Shown here: positions 8,934 to 20,058 of the stretch, piece by piece
Layout of the letters: every line of letters begins with the position of its first letter
Numbering within the stretch: position 1 is the stretch's first letter
DNA from: Trichosanthes cucumerina
Lineage: Eukaryota > Streptophyta > Magnoliopsida > Cucurbitales > Cucurbitaceae
Assembly (NCBI GenBank): GCA_036507285.1
Contig: CM071835.1
Location: 47,519,501-47,583,500 of the forward strand
Direction of reading: 5' to 3'
DNA: 64,000 nt
Program-made: the position numbers and the translations under genes
Notes under the pieces: model-generated
Databases searched by the model: none
Told to the model about the DNA's origin: nothing
The model's input: only the letters and a program-made list of their open reading frames with translations

Positions 8934-11035
8934 AATTTTGAGCACTCAATTTGATCAATTGTGTTCTGTGGTGGGTGTTTTTTGAAATACAATTTTTCTG
9001 GGCATCTAAAGTGTTCTTTTGACTTTGGCATTTAAATTGATCACCTATTTGTGCTTTATTTTCAAATTGCTCAAGTGTATTTGGGCATTTCAAGTCGATT
9101 GGAGTTCGGGAAGGCCTTCAATTTGAAGAAAGAAGCTCGGAAGGTCACAAAAGCGGAAACAGAGCAAAAATTCTTTTTTTTTTTCTTCTTTCTCTTTCTG
9201 ATGAAATTGAGTCTTGACGCGTGAATTTCTTTTCAAATGAAGAAGTCGTTGACCATTGACCGGTTCATTGACCTTTGGCCTGGTTCAATAGTTTTTGGCC
9301 GGGTTCGGCTCGATTTTGGTCGGAGTTGGTGTTTTTAGACCAGAGTTACGATTATTTCGAGGCCTGCTTTTTCCATTTCGGAGGTTCGTTTTACCATTTG
9401 GAGGCCCGGTTCAGTCTTTTACAGCCCGGTTCAACCTTTTGAAGGTCCGGTTCACACATATGCAAGCTGGTTTGAAGTGGTTCGATTTTAATTCTAGATT
9501 ATTATTGTAATAATTTAGTTGTTTGCTTCATTAGATGCCAAAACCAGTCCACTTTAGTGTGTTTAATTAATTATGCATTGTGAATGTATGTTTTAATTAA
9601 AATCCCTGTTAAATGTGCATAAAGTATGCCATATAGATTTTAAAATCCCACCATAGGAAGCATGCTCCATGCATTGAAAGTATGTTATAAGTGTTATAAT
9701 ATATAGTATGCATGAATTAAGGTTTCATAGGAATTAATATAAGTGTTATATTAATTTATGAAATAAATATTATATGTTTTAAATTATAATTAATATAAGG
9801 GTTATATTAATTAAAAATTAAACATATAATTGTTTTGCATGTATATTCATGTGATGAATGATCAAACAATTTATAGCATAAAAATGCATGTAACTTAAGG
9901 TTAATTAATTAGTTTTAAAATGGTTTTAGAATTGGAAATTAATTAAATCTTAGGTTATCTAGTTCTAATAAGATTAGAATTAGGCAACCAATAATTTATA
10001 AACTGTGATTAAAGAGGGACTCTGTCTAAGAAAGGTTACAGCTGAAATTTGGGTACTTGCTTGGTGACTGAAACGGAACACCCCTACCTGGGAACCAACC
10101 TGAGAGTGAATTTAATCCAGATGTTTATAAATTATTTTCCTGAGTGGCGTTTATTAAAAGTTAATAAATTAAACTCATAGACCTAGGTTTATTAAATGGT
10201 TAATAGACTTAGGTAATTCCAGTATAATAGTTATATTGGTAGACTTAGGTTATATTATTTAGCCGAAATATGCCTAAGCAAAAATTATACCCAAATTTAT
10301 TTAAAATACTTAGTGGGAGTGAAAATGTATATATGATATATCAATTTCCTCTTACGCTCTTCGCGAAGTTCACACCGTGAGATTTATGCTCGGCCTTGTG
10401 ATGTCAATAGGGCATCCCCATTCGGATGGTGTTTGCATAAATCAAGAGCAAGGTGAATGGAGAAAGTATTTATAGTAAGTGGGAGAAGGAGAAAGTATTT
10501 ATAGTAAGTGGGAGAAGGAAGTGTGTCAACACATCCTATGGTCTCCTCCATTAGGTTGGACCGTGAGATTCCCATGTTGCGCTGCGAGTTGCGTAGTAGC
10601 ACCATCCATTCGGAGGGATGTAACATGGGATTCGGAACAACTCAAACTCCAGAAATGGATAGGGTCTCCTAGGTCCATTCCCAACCTTGACTTTCCAAAT
10701 CGGTAGCATTGTTGGGACTGACCTTTGAGATCTGAAAATGGCGGGTCACACTTACAAGAATCGCTAAGTGTTAGTGAATTCTTGACCAAAGTAGCGATAA
10801 CTAGAATGCTATAGGAATAAGAGTTATTCCGGTATTAGCATTTAGTCAAGAATATCTTGGTTCAGTGAAGGAGTGATTGACTGCCCTTCGGTAGCAGTTG
10901 CTCTGACTCACTGAAGTATCGTTGCAAAAACAAATAATGAGATTATGGGTACATTATTACTTTTGTTAAATTCTTAATTGGATGCATGTTATGAGTTAAA
11001 AGCAATTCACTAAGAGAATATGTCCTATTTTCAGC
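8934..11035 (+). other. Copia-C long untranslated leader
   Basis: This is 2.1 kb between primer site and gag ATG, with no credible frame. It holds a cluster of CCGGTTCA-like repeats (9256-9460), which also occur in the Copia-F leader. AT-rich inverted repeats have 3-nt spacers: 9732-9756 with perfect 11-bp arms (AATTAATATAA) around GTG, and 9787-9813 with 12-bp arms around GGG. A 29-bp tandem duplication lies at about 10459-10516 (GGAGAAAGTATTTATAG repeated). The 3' half is shared with the leaders of Copia-1, Copia-A and Copia-D. A TTTTCAG directly upstream of the ATG could act as a splice acceptor, but no spliced transcript can be shown here. Confidence 0.7.
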
Positions 11036-11930
11036 ATGTCGAGCTCTTTTATTCAATTACTCGCCTCCGACAAACTTAACGGCGATAACTTTGGAAATTG
11101 GAAATCAAACTTGAATACGATTCTTGTGATTGATGATCTAAGGTTCGTCTTGACGGAGGAATGTCCTCCCCCTCCCAGCTCGTGTGCAACCCGAACAGTT
11201 CGGGATGCATTTGACAAATGGACTAGGGCTAATGATAAAGTCCGGGTCTACATCTTAGGCAGCATATCTGATGTGTTGTCTAAGAAACATGAGGGCATGA
11301 TCACCGCAAAAGAGATCATGGGATCATTACAGGCCATGTTTGGACAACCGTCCTCATCGGTCCGTTATGATGCTCTCAAAATGCGTTTACAACTCCCGAA
11401 TGAAGGAGGAACATACATTAGGGAGCATGTCCTTAATATGATGGTCCACTTCAACGTAAGCGAGAGAGGTAAGCGGGGTTGTCATTGATGAGAAACGACA
11501 AAGTTAGCTTTATAATGGAATCTCTTAGAAGAGTTTCTGCGATTCACACCAACTCGGTGATGAGCAGAATAGAGTATAACCTAACTACTCTACTTAACGA
11601 GCTCCGGACATTCGAGTCCCCGATGAAATCAAAGGGAAAAGAGAATGAGGCAAATGTTGTCACTTGAGGAAGTTCACGAGAGGATCTTCCTCGGGGACTA
11701 AATGCAGTCCTTATTTTTCTAAGAATAAAGGTATTCGAAAAGAAGAAGGATAAAGGAAGGAAAAAGCTCCCATACATGAGGTTAAAGCCACGGGGAAAAT
11801 GTTTCTATTGTGGTGAAGACGAGCCTTTGGAAGAGAAAGCGCAGAAGTACCTTGCGGAAAAGAAAGTCGAGAAAGAAAAAAAAGGTAAATATGATTTACT
11901 CGTTGTTGAAACATGTTTAGTGGAACATGA
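11036..11930 (+). pseudogene. Copia-C gag
   Basis: The ATG at 11036 opens MSSSFIQLLASDKLNGDNF, typical of copia Gag N-termini (UBN2/retrotran_gag type). 150 codons follow, ending with the VLNMMVHFN block before a frameshift near 11480. A second frame to 11667 carries the end of the capsid-like part (SFIMESLRR, YNLTTLLNELRTFE). After further frameshifts the nucleocapsid knuckle reads CFYCGEDEPLEEKAQKY: the first two Cys are kept but the His and last Cys positions of CCHC are lost. Gag would coat and package the RNA; this copy cannot. Confidence 0.8.
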
Positions 11931-12080
11931 TGATTCCACTGGATACTAGATTCGGGAGCCACTAACCATGTATGTTTCTTCTTTACAGAAACTAGTTCAC
12001 GGAGGCGACTTGCGATAGTGAGATAACTCTCGGGGTTGGAGCAGGGAGAGGTTGTCTCGGCTAGAAGCGATGGGAAGCGA
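11931..12080 (+). pseudogene. Copia-C protease remnant
   Basis: The codons at about 11939-11975 give WILDSGATNHVC, the intact copia protease active-site motif (D-S-G), in a frame different from gag. Downstream sequence is compressed relative to Copia-1 (small deletions around 12000-12070), so the enzyme is broken. Confidence 0.7.
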
Positions 12081-13164
12081 TGAAGTTGTTATTTAGAGAT
12101 AGATTCGTTTTATTAGAAAATGTACTTTTGGTTCTGGAATCAAAAGAAATCTTATATCTATCTCTTGTTTACTTGAACATATGTATAAAGTGTCTTTTGA
12201 TTATAATGAAGCGTTCATTTGCAAAAGAGGCGTACGAATATGTTCTTCTAAACTTGAAAACAACTTATATGTGTTAAGACCAACAGAGATAAAAGCTATT
12301 TTGAACACTGAGATGTTTAAAACAAAAAAAGCAGTGTCACATAAAATAAAAAGCGAAGCTTTCTCCAAGTACCTATCTTTGGCACTTGAGACTAGGTCAC
12401 ATTAATATCAATAGGATTGAGAGATTGGTTAAGAGTGGTCTCCTAAGTCGGTTTAGAGGACAACTCCGCACCACCATGTGAGTCTTGTCTTGAGGAAAAA
12501 TGACTAAACGACCTTTTTCTGAAAAAGGTTATAGGGCCAAAGAACCCTTGGAACTCGTGCATTCGGATCTTTGTCGTCCAATGAATGTTAAGGCACGAGG
12601 AGGGTATGAATATTTCATCAGTTTTATTGATGATTATTCAAGGTATGGCTATCTTTACCTAATGCATCATAAGTCCAAACCCTTGAAAAGTTCAAGGAAT
12701 ATAATGCGAGGTTGAGAATGCGTTAGGTAAAGCGATTAAAACACTTCGATCAGATCGAGGTGGAGAGTATAAGGATTTAAGATTCCAAGACTATATGATA
12801 GAACATGGAATCGTATCCCAACTCTCAGCACATGGTACACCTCAGCAGAATGGTGTATCTGAAAGGAGAAATAGAACCCTGTTAGACATGGTTCGATCTA
12901 TGATGAGCTACACTCAACTGCCTAGTTTGTTTTGGGGGTATGCGATGAAGGCTCATTGCATATATTTTGAATATGGTCCCTCTAAGAGTGTTTGAAACAC
13001 CACATGAGTTATGGAAAGGGCGGGAAGGTAGTTTACGTCACTTCAGGATTTGGGGATGTCCGGCACATGTGCTAGTGTCCAATCCAAAGAAACTAGAACA
13101 TCGTTCAAAATTATGCCTATTCGTAGGATACTCCAAGGAAAGCGAAAGGTGGTACATTTTATGA
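12081..13164 (+). pseudogene. Copia-C pre-integrase and integrase
   Basis: Fragments in several frames keep the order of the domain. They show the C-terminal protease lead-in (YVLRPTEIKAILNTEMFK), a damaged zinc site (CLSLALETRSH region, CESCLEE), HSDLCRPMNVKARGGYEYF with the first Asp, LRSDRGGEY with the second Asp, and GVSERRNRTLLDMVRSMMS with the Glu near 12860. The RIWGCPAHVLVSNPKKLEHR and FVGYSKES blocks follow. At least five frameshifts or stops interrupt it. The catalytic residues survive individually, which suggests decay after insertion rather than long relaxed selection. Confidence 0.8.
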
Positions 13165-14340
13165 TCCTCAAGAGGACAAGGTGCTTGTGTCGACAAATGC
13201 CACGTTCTTAGAGGAAGACCACATGAGAGATCATCGACCTCGTAGCAAGAATTGTCTTAAGCGAAATTTCCGAGGAAGCTACAGATAAATCAACAAAAGT
13301 TGTTGATCAAGCTGGTCCTTCTCAAGAGTTGAGAATGCCTCGACGTAGTGGGAGGGATGTTAGACAACCCGACCGTTACATGGGTTTAACTGAAACCCAG
13401 GTCGTCATACCTGATGATGGCATAGAGGATCCATTGACCTATAAACAGGCAATGAATGATATAGATAGAGACTAGTGGATTAAAGCCATGGACCTCGAAA
13501 TGGAGTCAATGTACTTCAATTCAGTCTGGGAACTTGTAGATCAACCAGATGGTGAAAGACCTATCGGTTGCAAGTGGATCTACAAGAGGAAACGAGATCA
13601 AGCCGGTAAGGTGCAAACCTTTAAGGCTCGACTTGTGGCAAAGGGTTATACCCAGCGGGAAGGGGTGGACTATGAAGAAACCTTCTCCCCTGTTGCCATG
13701 CTTAAGTCGATTAGAATATTCTTGTCCATTGCTACGTTTTATGATTATGAAATTTGGCAAATGGATGTCAAGACAGCCTTTTTGAATGGCAATCTTGAAG
13801 AGAGTATCTATATGAATCAACAAGAGGGGTTCAAAGTTCAAGGTCAGGAGCAAAAGGTTTGCAAGCTTAAGCGGTCCATTTATGGATTGAAACAAGCATC
13901 TAGATCCTGGAATATAAGATTTGATACTGCGATCAAATCTTATGGTTTTGAACAGAATATTGACGAGGCTTGTGTCTACAAGAAGATAGTCAATACTACT
14001 GTAGCTTTCTTAGTCTTATACGTAGACGATATCCTGCTCATTGGGAATGATGCGGGATTCTTGACTGGCGTTAAGCAATGGCTAGCGACCCAATTCCAAA
14101 TGAAAGATTTGGGAGAAGCTCAGTTTGTCCTTGGAATCCAAATTGTTCGGAATCGCAAGAACAAAACGCTATATTGTCTCGGACATCTTATATTGACAAA
14201 ATATTGATTAGATATAAGATGCAGAATTCCAAGAAGGGTTTATTACCTTTCAGGCATGGAATTCATCTGTCTAAGGAACAATGTCCTAAGACACCTCAAG
14301 AAGTTGAGGATATGAAACGCATTCCCTAATGCATCAGCTG
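13165..14340 (+). pseudogene. Copia-C linker and reverse transcriptase
   Basis: The linker MPRRSGRDVRQPDRYMG (13336-13385) leads into a 239-codon frame at 13488-14207 carrying most of reverse transcriptase. Catalytic Asp93 is in QMDVKTAFLNG and the YVDD box is at residues 178-181, followed by ILLIGND. A stop at 13474 (GACTAG) precedes the frame, and a frameshift near 14180 moves the end (SYIDKILIRYKMQNSKKGLLPF) to another frame ending 14329. The enzyme copies element RNA into DNA in the cytoplasmic particle. The core domain is one of the best preserved in the window. Confidence 0.88.
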
Positions 14341-14996
14341 TCGGTAGTCTGATGTATGCCATGCTATGTACTCGACCCGACATATGCTATGCAGTGGGAA
14401 TTGTCGGTGATGTATCGTCCAATCTCGGATATGATCATTGGACTGCCATTAAAAATATCCTCAAGTATCTTAGGAGAACGAGGGACTATATGCTTGTGTA
14501 TGGCGTAAAGGATTTGATCCTTGCAGGATACACTGACTCTGATTTTCAGACTGATGTAGATTCGAGGAAATCCACATCAGGATCAGTCTTCACTCTTAAC
14601 GGAGGAGCTATAGTATGGAGGATTATAAAGCAAGGTTGTATTGCTGACTCCACCATGGAAGCAGAGTATGTCGCAGCTTGCGAAGCTGCAAAGGAGGCTG
14701 TATGGCTTAGAAAATTCTTTACTGATTTGGAAGTTGTTCCAAATATGAATTTGCCTATCACTCTTTATTGTGATAATAGTGGTGCAGTGGCAAATTCTAA
14801 AGAACCTAGAAGCCATAAGCGCGTAAAGCACATAGAGCGCAAATATCATCTCATCAGGGAAATTGTGCAACGAGGAGACGTGATCGTCAGGCAGATCGCT
14901 TCGGAGCACAACATTGCTGATCCGTTTACAAAGCCCCTCACGGCTAAAGTGTTTGAGGGACACCTAGAGAGTCTAGGACTTCGGGTTGTACAATAG
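14341..14996 (+). pseudogene. Copia-C RNase H
   Basis: An uninterrupted 214-codon frame from the end of reverse transcriptase (MYAMLCTRPDICYAVGI) through RNase H. The catalytic set is Asp62 (YTDSDFQ), Glu103 (STMEAEY), Asp141 (LYCDNSGA) and Asp190 (HNIADPFTK). The frame ends LGLRVVQ with TAG at 14994-14996. The domain itself looks intact, but it is out of frame with the upstream polyprotein because of the break near 14330. The sequence SRYQSNP seen in relatives is altered to GDVSSNL. Confidence 0.88.
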
Positions 14997-15043
14997 GACA
15001 GTTTTCTTGCCCAACATGTTTGACTCCACCGACATTTTAGTCC

Positions 15044-15054
15044 AAGTGGGAGTT
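15044..15054 (+). promoter_or_regulatory. Copia-C polypurine tract
   Basis: AAGTGGGAGTT abutting the 3' LTR start at 15055; identical to the tract of Copia-1. Confidence 0.88.
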
Positions 15055-16911
15055 TGCTGGGTTTTATGTCCTAAAACTCGTGAGTTTGTAAATTGAATGT
15101 ATATTCTATTTTGCAATAAAGTTATTATTGAGATTTATTCAGTAAAGGTGTTATTGAATAAAGTGAATTATATATTTTGAAACCCTAATCCAATAAAGAA
15201 CCCATGGCTATAGAATGTATACTTGAACTTTATGTGTGACATAAAAGTGGATCAGGTTCAAGTTATAGCCACAACGGTCTATAGTATAGGGATAAGGTTG
15301 GGTACCTTATCCTGGGGACACTATGGACGCGGTCCACTTTGTAAAGTACAAACGATGTGATCCTGAATCGTTCATGTGGAGACATGCGAGTGGGGCGTCC
15401 TATGCAATGAGTTTGCATAAGATCGGGCCAGAAATAGTCACTTAGACTTTATAACTCCGTTCTTGTCTTAGCGACTATATTCATACGATGACCTAGGTAA
15501 CTCGATCTTAATCCTGAGCGTGCCATGAACTCCTGTTTATTCGGATTATCCTTAGATTTGCATGGGTGAGAGTGGCCTGAGATTGCCGACTCAATAAACC
15601 TCCCATTTCAGGGATAAGACCGGGTAAATAGCTGGGAACATAGTTCTGCAAGATGGAATTTACTCTTACCCGTTTTAGGGATTAGTAGAGAGGTTGTTCC
15701 CTTAAGTGCGACTCGGGTCTTGAACAAAGGCCCCCCCTCTCATTGGCTCGAGAGGATTCGGTTTGTTGGTTGGACCACAAACAAATTGTTCATTAGAGGA
15801 TCGGTGGGACTTAAGGAACAAGAAGTAATTACATGGGTAAAAGCGGTAATTTTGACCGGTGTGAAATCTGACGACTGTGAAGGATCGACTTACTAATCAT
15901 GGTTATATCGAGTGGACAAAAATATATGTACAGTGAGGAGAGTGCAACCACTAGGCTTTAGTGGAGTGTCCCAGTGGTTAACGAATGTTGATTAGCTAGG
16001 CTAAAGAGTTTGGCCGGTTAATCTTGTATCGTTGGAGCTCATGATGCAGAGGTCCATTAGGCTAGCTCTTGACTAAGCCTTGTAACATTTTGAGAGAAAA
16101 GAATTTGAATTGTTCAAATTCGGTTTGGGAGAAAACGTTAATTATATGTGATATACTTAACGTGTCGCGGTTTAATTATGAATTAAACTATAATAAAGAA
16201 GAGGTGGAAATATTTAAATGTGATTTAAATATTTGTTGATTTATAACATGAATAGGATTCATGTTTAAACGATCGATTTAAGAAATCGGGATTGGTCCAA
16301 TTATTTAATTTAATATTTGACATTAAATTATTTAAAATTAATTAATTAAATTAATAAATTTATTTTTAATTTAAAATTAATTTTATATTAATTTTGAATT
16401 AAAATTAAATGAAAATTCAATTTTGATTTTGAATTTCAATTGGACCAAAGGAAAAAGCATGAGCAACCTTGCTACTTTTTCAAATTCACTCAAATTGGGC
16501 ACCTCCTTCTTGCTAAATCCTTCTCATCTTCTTGCTGTCATCTTCTCTTAGCTTGAAGAAGCTTTTGGTTTCTTTAATTGAAGAAGAAACCATTAGATTA
16601 AAGGGAATTAATCAGAATTTTGATAATTCACGTTTTTGAGACCTTTCTCCCATCTCTCTTCAAATTCTCTCTATCAAAGATCCCACAATCTATTCCAAGG
16701 CACGAGAATAGTAGGAAGACACTAGAGGTTGTCCACAAAGTGTTTGTGACAAGAAATTGCCCACGGATTAGGAGAATTTTGAACTACAAAGGTATTTGTT
16801 CATACTCTCTGTTTTTCCAGATTTGAGCATGCTTTTTGTTTTGTAAAATTGATTAACTTAGAGTGTTCAAGATCCAAAATTGCTTCCGCTTTCTTAATCT
16901 ACACTCTTTCA
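15055..16911 (+). mobile_element. Copia-C 3' LTR
   Basis: 1857 bp, TGCTGGG...CTCTTTCA. It is collinear with 7030-8919, with scattered substitutions and short deletions, for example a loss in the A/T block near 16340. Its ladder is at 16101-16288. It is followed at 16912 by GATCCC of the interrupted Copia-A pol. Confidence 0.92.
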
Positions 16912-17453
16912 GATCCCAAGAACAAACTACGTTTCACCAAAATCTTTCATTTGGAATTGCTTAACTAGCCAATTCTTAATGTCAGTAAGATATCCTACAT
17001 CATTCCCAATGAGTAGGATATCATCCACATATAGAACTAGGAATGCGACAGAACTATTGATGATTTTCTTGTAGACACAAGGTTCATCATCATTCTGATC
17101 AAAGCCATAGAATTTGATTGCCTCATCAAATCTTATATTCCAGGACCTAGAGGCTTATTTCAGTCCATAAATTGACCTTTTAAGCCTGCAAACCTTTTGC
17201 TCTAGTCCTGGTTCAATGAACCCTTTGGGTTGGTCCATGTAGATGTTTTCCTCAAGATTGCCATTAAAAAAGGCTGTCTTGACATCCATTTGCCATGCCT
17301 CATAGTCATAATATGCGACAATGGCAAGTAGGATACGGATAGACTTTACCATAGCAACGGGTGAAAAGGTTTCTTCATAGTCAACCCCTTCAACCTGGGT
17401 ATAACCCTTTGCTACTAGTCTAGCTTTAAAGGTTTGCACCTTTCCATCTACAC
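16912..17453 (-). pseudogene. Copia-A reverse transcriptase
   Basis: Minus-strand reverse transcriptase that resumes on the right of Copia-C. In sense order it has FKARLVAKGYTQVEGVDYEE, WQMDVKTAFFNGN with the first catalytic Asp, KRSIYGLK followed by a stop at 17155, then FLVLYVDDILLIGND and the KDFGET block up to 16912. A frameshift at about 17448 separates it from the linker frame. Homology to Copia-C shows that about 300 bp between the FVLGI block and NILKYLRRTR are absent from both sides of the insertion. Confidence 0.85.
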
Positions 17454-17454
17454 C

Positions 17455-18012
17455 TCACTTTCTCTTGTAGATCCACTTGCAACCTATAGGTTTTACCCAA
17501 TCAGGTTTATCTACAAGATCCCAAACAGAATTGAAGTACATAGGCTCCATTTCTTGGTTCATGGCTATGATCAATTTGCCTTTATCTTTGTCATCCATCG
17601 CTTGATTATAAGTCGTTGGATCCTCACAGTTGTCATCTGGTGTAACAACTTGGGTTTGAGATAAACCCATGTACCGGTCAGGCTGTGTTATAACCCTCCC
17701 ACTACGTCGAGGCATACTCAACTCTTGAGATGGACTCTCTTGACTAGACAAGCTAGTATCAACAACTTTTGTTGACGTACTAGTTTTATTAGCAACCTTT
17801 GCTATTGTTCCGTCTAACTCACTCAACACAATTTTACTTTTTGGTTTGTGGTCCCTTATGTGGTCCTCCTCTAAGAAAGTGACATTTGTCGACACAAAAA
17901 CCTTATCTTCCTTATGATCATAGAATAAACCACCTCTTGTTTCTTTTGGGTATCCTACGAATAGACACAATTTTAAACGTGAATCCAACTTCTTTGGATT
18001 TGTCACAGGCAC
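17455..18012 (-). pseudogene. Copia-A integrase C-terminus and linker
   Basis: A 185-codon frame covering the end of integrase (NPKKLDSRLKLCLFVGYPK, FVSTNVTFLEEDHIRDHKP), the Ser/Thr-rich linker, MPRRSGRVITQPDRYMGLSQ, and the start of reverse transcriptase (YFNSVWDLVDKPDWVKPIGC). It is collinear with Copia-1 2000-2461 and Copia-C 13080-13570. Confidence 0.85.
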
Positions 18013-19005
18013 ATGTGCTGGACAACCCCATATTCTGAAATGACCTAAACTAACTTTACGTCATTTCTAGAATTCAAAAGGTGTTTCAGAAACACTTTTT
18101 GATGGTACATTGTTCAAAATGTATACCGCGGTTTCCACTGCGTAACCTCAAAAGGAACTAGGGAGATGAGCATAACTCATCATTGATCGAAGCATGTCTA
18201 ACAGGGTTCTATTTCTCCTTTCCGATACACCGTTTTTCTGTGGTGTACCGAGAGCTGAGAGTTGGGATGTAATTCCATGTTCTATCATATAGTACTGGAA
18301 TTTTAAATCCATGTACTCTCCACCTCGATCTGATCGAAGTGTTTTAATCGTTTTACCTAATTTATTTGCAACTTCAGTCTTGAATTACTTGAACTTTTCA
18401 AGTGCTTCAAACTTGTGATGTATTAGGTAAATATGTCCAAATCTAGAATAATCATCTATAAAAGAGATGAAATATTCATAACCTCCTCTGGCTTTAACAT
18501 TCATCGAATCACAAAGGTCTGAATGTATAAGCTTAAGAGGTTCTTTGGCTTTATAACCTTTTCCACTAAAAAGTCTTTTAGTCATTTTGCCTTCTAGGTA
18601 GGATTCACATACAGATAAAATATTTTCTTCTAACTCATTTAGAAGTCCATTCTTTACCAATCTCTCAATCCTATTGAGATTCATGTGACCAAGTCTAAGA
18701 TGCCAAAGATGAGCATTTTCTTTAGGAGAAATTTTACGTTTCTTAGTTTGTGTGTTTGCAGTTTTAAATAATTCAGTGTTCAAAACCATTTTGACTGAAT
18801 TAGGCCTTAAAACATACAACCCATTTTCTAATGCAACTGAACATATTTCCACACATTTCTTCAAAATAAACACTTTATTCATAGAGAAAGAAACAGAAAT
18901 ACATTGTTCTATAAGACAAGAAATTGAAATAAGGTTTCTAGTAAACCCTGGTATCACTAATATATTGTCTAACAACATATATTTCTTGCCAAAATAAAGC
19001 TTCAT
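18013..19005 (-). pseudogene. Copia-A pre-integrase and integrase core
   Basis: The 206-codon frame 18385-19005 carries the zinc site (LWHLRLGHMNLNRIE, CESYLEGKMTK; one zinc-binding Cys is replaced by Tyr) and the first catalytic Asp in IHSDLCDSMNVKARGGYEYF. The remainder, 18013-18384, is in broken frames. Its complement still gives LRSDRGGEYMD and GVSERRNRTLLDM, so the second Asp and the Glu are recognisable. Stops occur near 18385 and 18150. Confidence 0.82.
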
Positions 19006-19244
19006 CGTGCCTACTACTACAGCTGAGACGACTTCTCCATTTTTAACCCGGAGCGTATCTCTCCTTTCTGTAGCTGCTGCCAGGAATCAATTCCCTGAAA
19101 AGAAGAGCAAACATGATTAGTGGTGCCTGAATCAAGTATCCAAGCAGTTTTATCATTATCCACTAAACAAGCTTCTAAGCAAAGTAAATCATATTTACCT
19201 TCCTTCTTCTTTTCTTCAATGTACTTGGACGATTCAGTTTCCAA
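19006..19244 (-). pseudogene. Copia-A protease
   Basis: A 75-codon frame ending near 19017 with EEKKKEGKYDLLCLEACLV followed by AWILDSGTTNHVCSSFQGI. The D-S-G-T active-site motif is intact, unlike Copia-1. A frameshift follows after SGLKMEKSSQL. Confidence 0.82.
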
Positions 19245-20058
19245 TGCGTCTTCGTTGCGGTGGAAACACTTTCTTTATCTGCAACTTCTTTGACTTTCTT
19301 GCCCTACGGGCGGCAACTTTGTCACTCGTTTCCCTTTACCAACTTTCTTCATGTTCTTCTTCTTCCCTTCGGGTTAGAAAAGATGAAGTCCTTATTTTTT
19401 GATCGGAGGTCGAACCTCTATGATAACTCCTCACGGCAACATTTGCCTCACCTTTCGATCCACGAATTTTCATCAAAGATTGAAAGGTGCGGAGTTCATT
19501 CGGAAGGAGGTGAGATTAAAAGTAAGCTTGTTCATAACGTCATTACTTCTAAACTGTAGGAAACTATCTGGAAGGGTTTCCAGAATGAAGCTGACCTGGC
19601 TCGATTCATCGATGGAAACACCATTTGACTCCGCGATGTTAAAGTGTACCATCATATCCAGGACATGATCCTGAACAGATGTACCCTCTGGCATCCTCGA
19701 GTTTAATATGTACTTGAAGGCATTGTGTCGGGCCTGTGTGGACTGTTGTCCAAACATACCCTGCACTGAATCCATGATTTCCTTAGCAGTCATCATGCCC
19801 CATGCTTCTTGGCTAATATGTCAGACATACTTGGCAGCATGTAGACCTTGGCCTAATCATTAGCCTTGATCCATCGATCATATGCATCACGAACATTTCG
19901 TGACGCATTCGAGCCTGGCACCCGAGAACACTCCTCAGTTAGCACAAACTTCAGATCGTCCACTACCAATATAGTGTTGAGTTTGTTTTTCCACGTCATC
20001 ATATTCTCTCCGGTTAACTTTTTCCGCACCCAATAAGGAAATTATAGAGCTAGACATT
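19245..20058 (-). pseudogene. Copia-A gag
   Basis: The start is the complement of CAT at 20056-20058 (MSSS-like), in the same position relative to the leader as Copia-C gag. A 107-codon frame (19473-19796) keeps the capsid-like part: MMTAKEIMDSVQGMFGQQS, VLDMMVHFNIAESNG, NKLTFNLTS. Between 19245 and 19472 the nucleocapsid part is scrambled by frameshifts; Lys-rich coding is visible but no intact CCHC. Confidence 0.75.

Larger units (their letters stand above)
7030..16911 (+). mobile_element. Copia-C, full-length Ty1/copia element
   Basis: A plus-strand element of 9.88 kb with two LTRs (7030-8919 and 15055-16911), tRNA-Met primer site, 2.1-kb leader, gag-protease-integrase-reverse transcriptase-RNase H and polypurine tract. 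It is the youngest complete copia copy here, nested in Copia-A pol. The two LTRs are visibly very similar but differ by scattered substitutions and small indels, including a shorter AT-rich block in the 3' LTR. No TSD is visible: left flank CGAGTT, right flank GATCC. About 300 bp of the target is missing across the site. Coding capacity is lost through several frameshifts. Confidence 0.92.
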
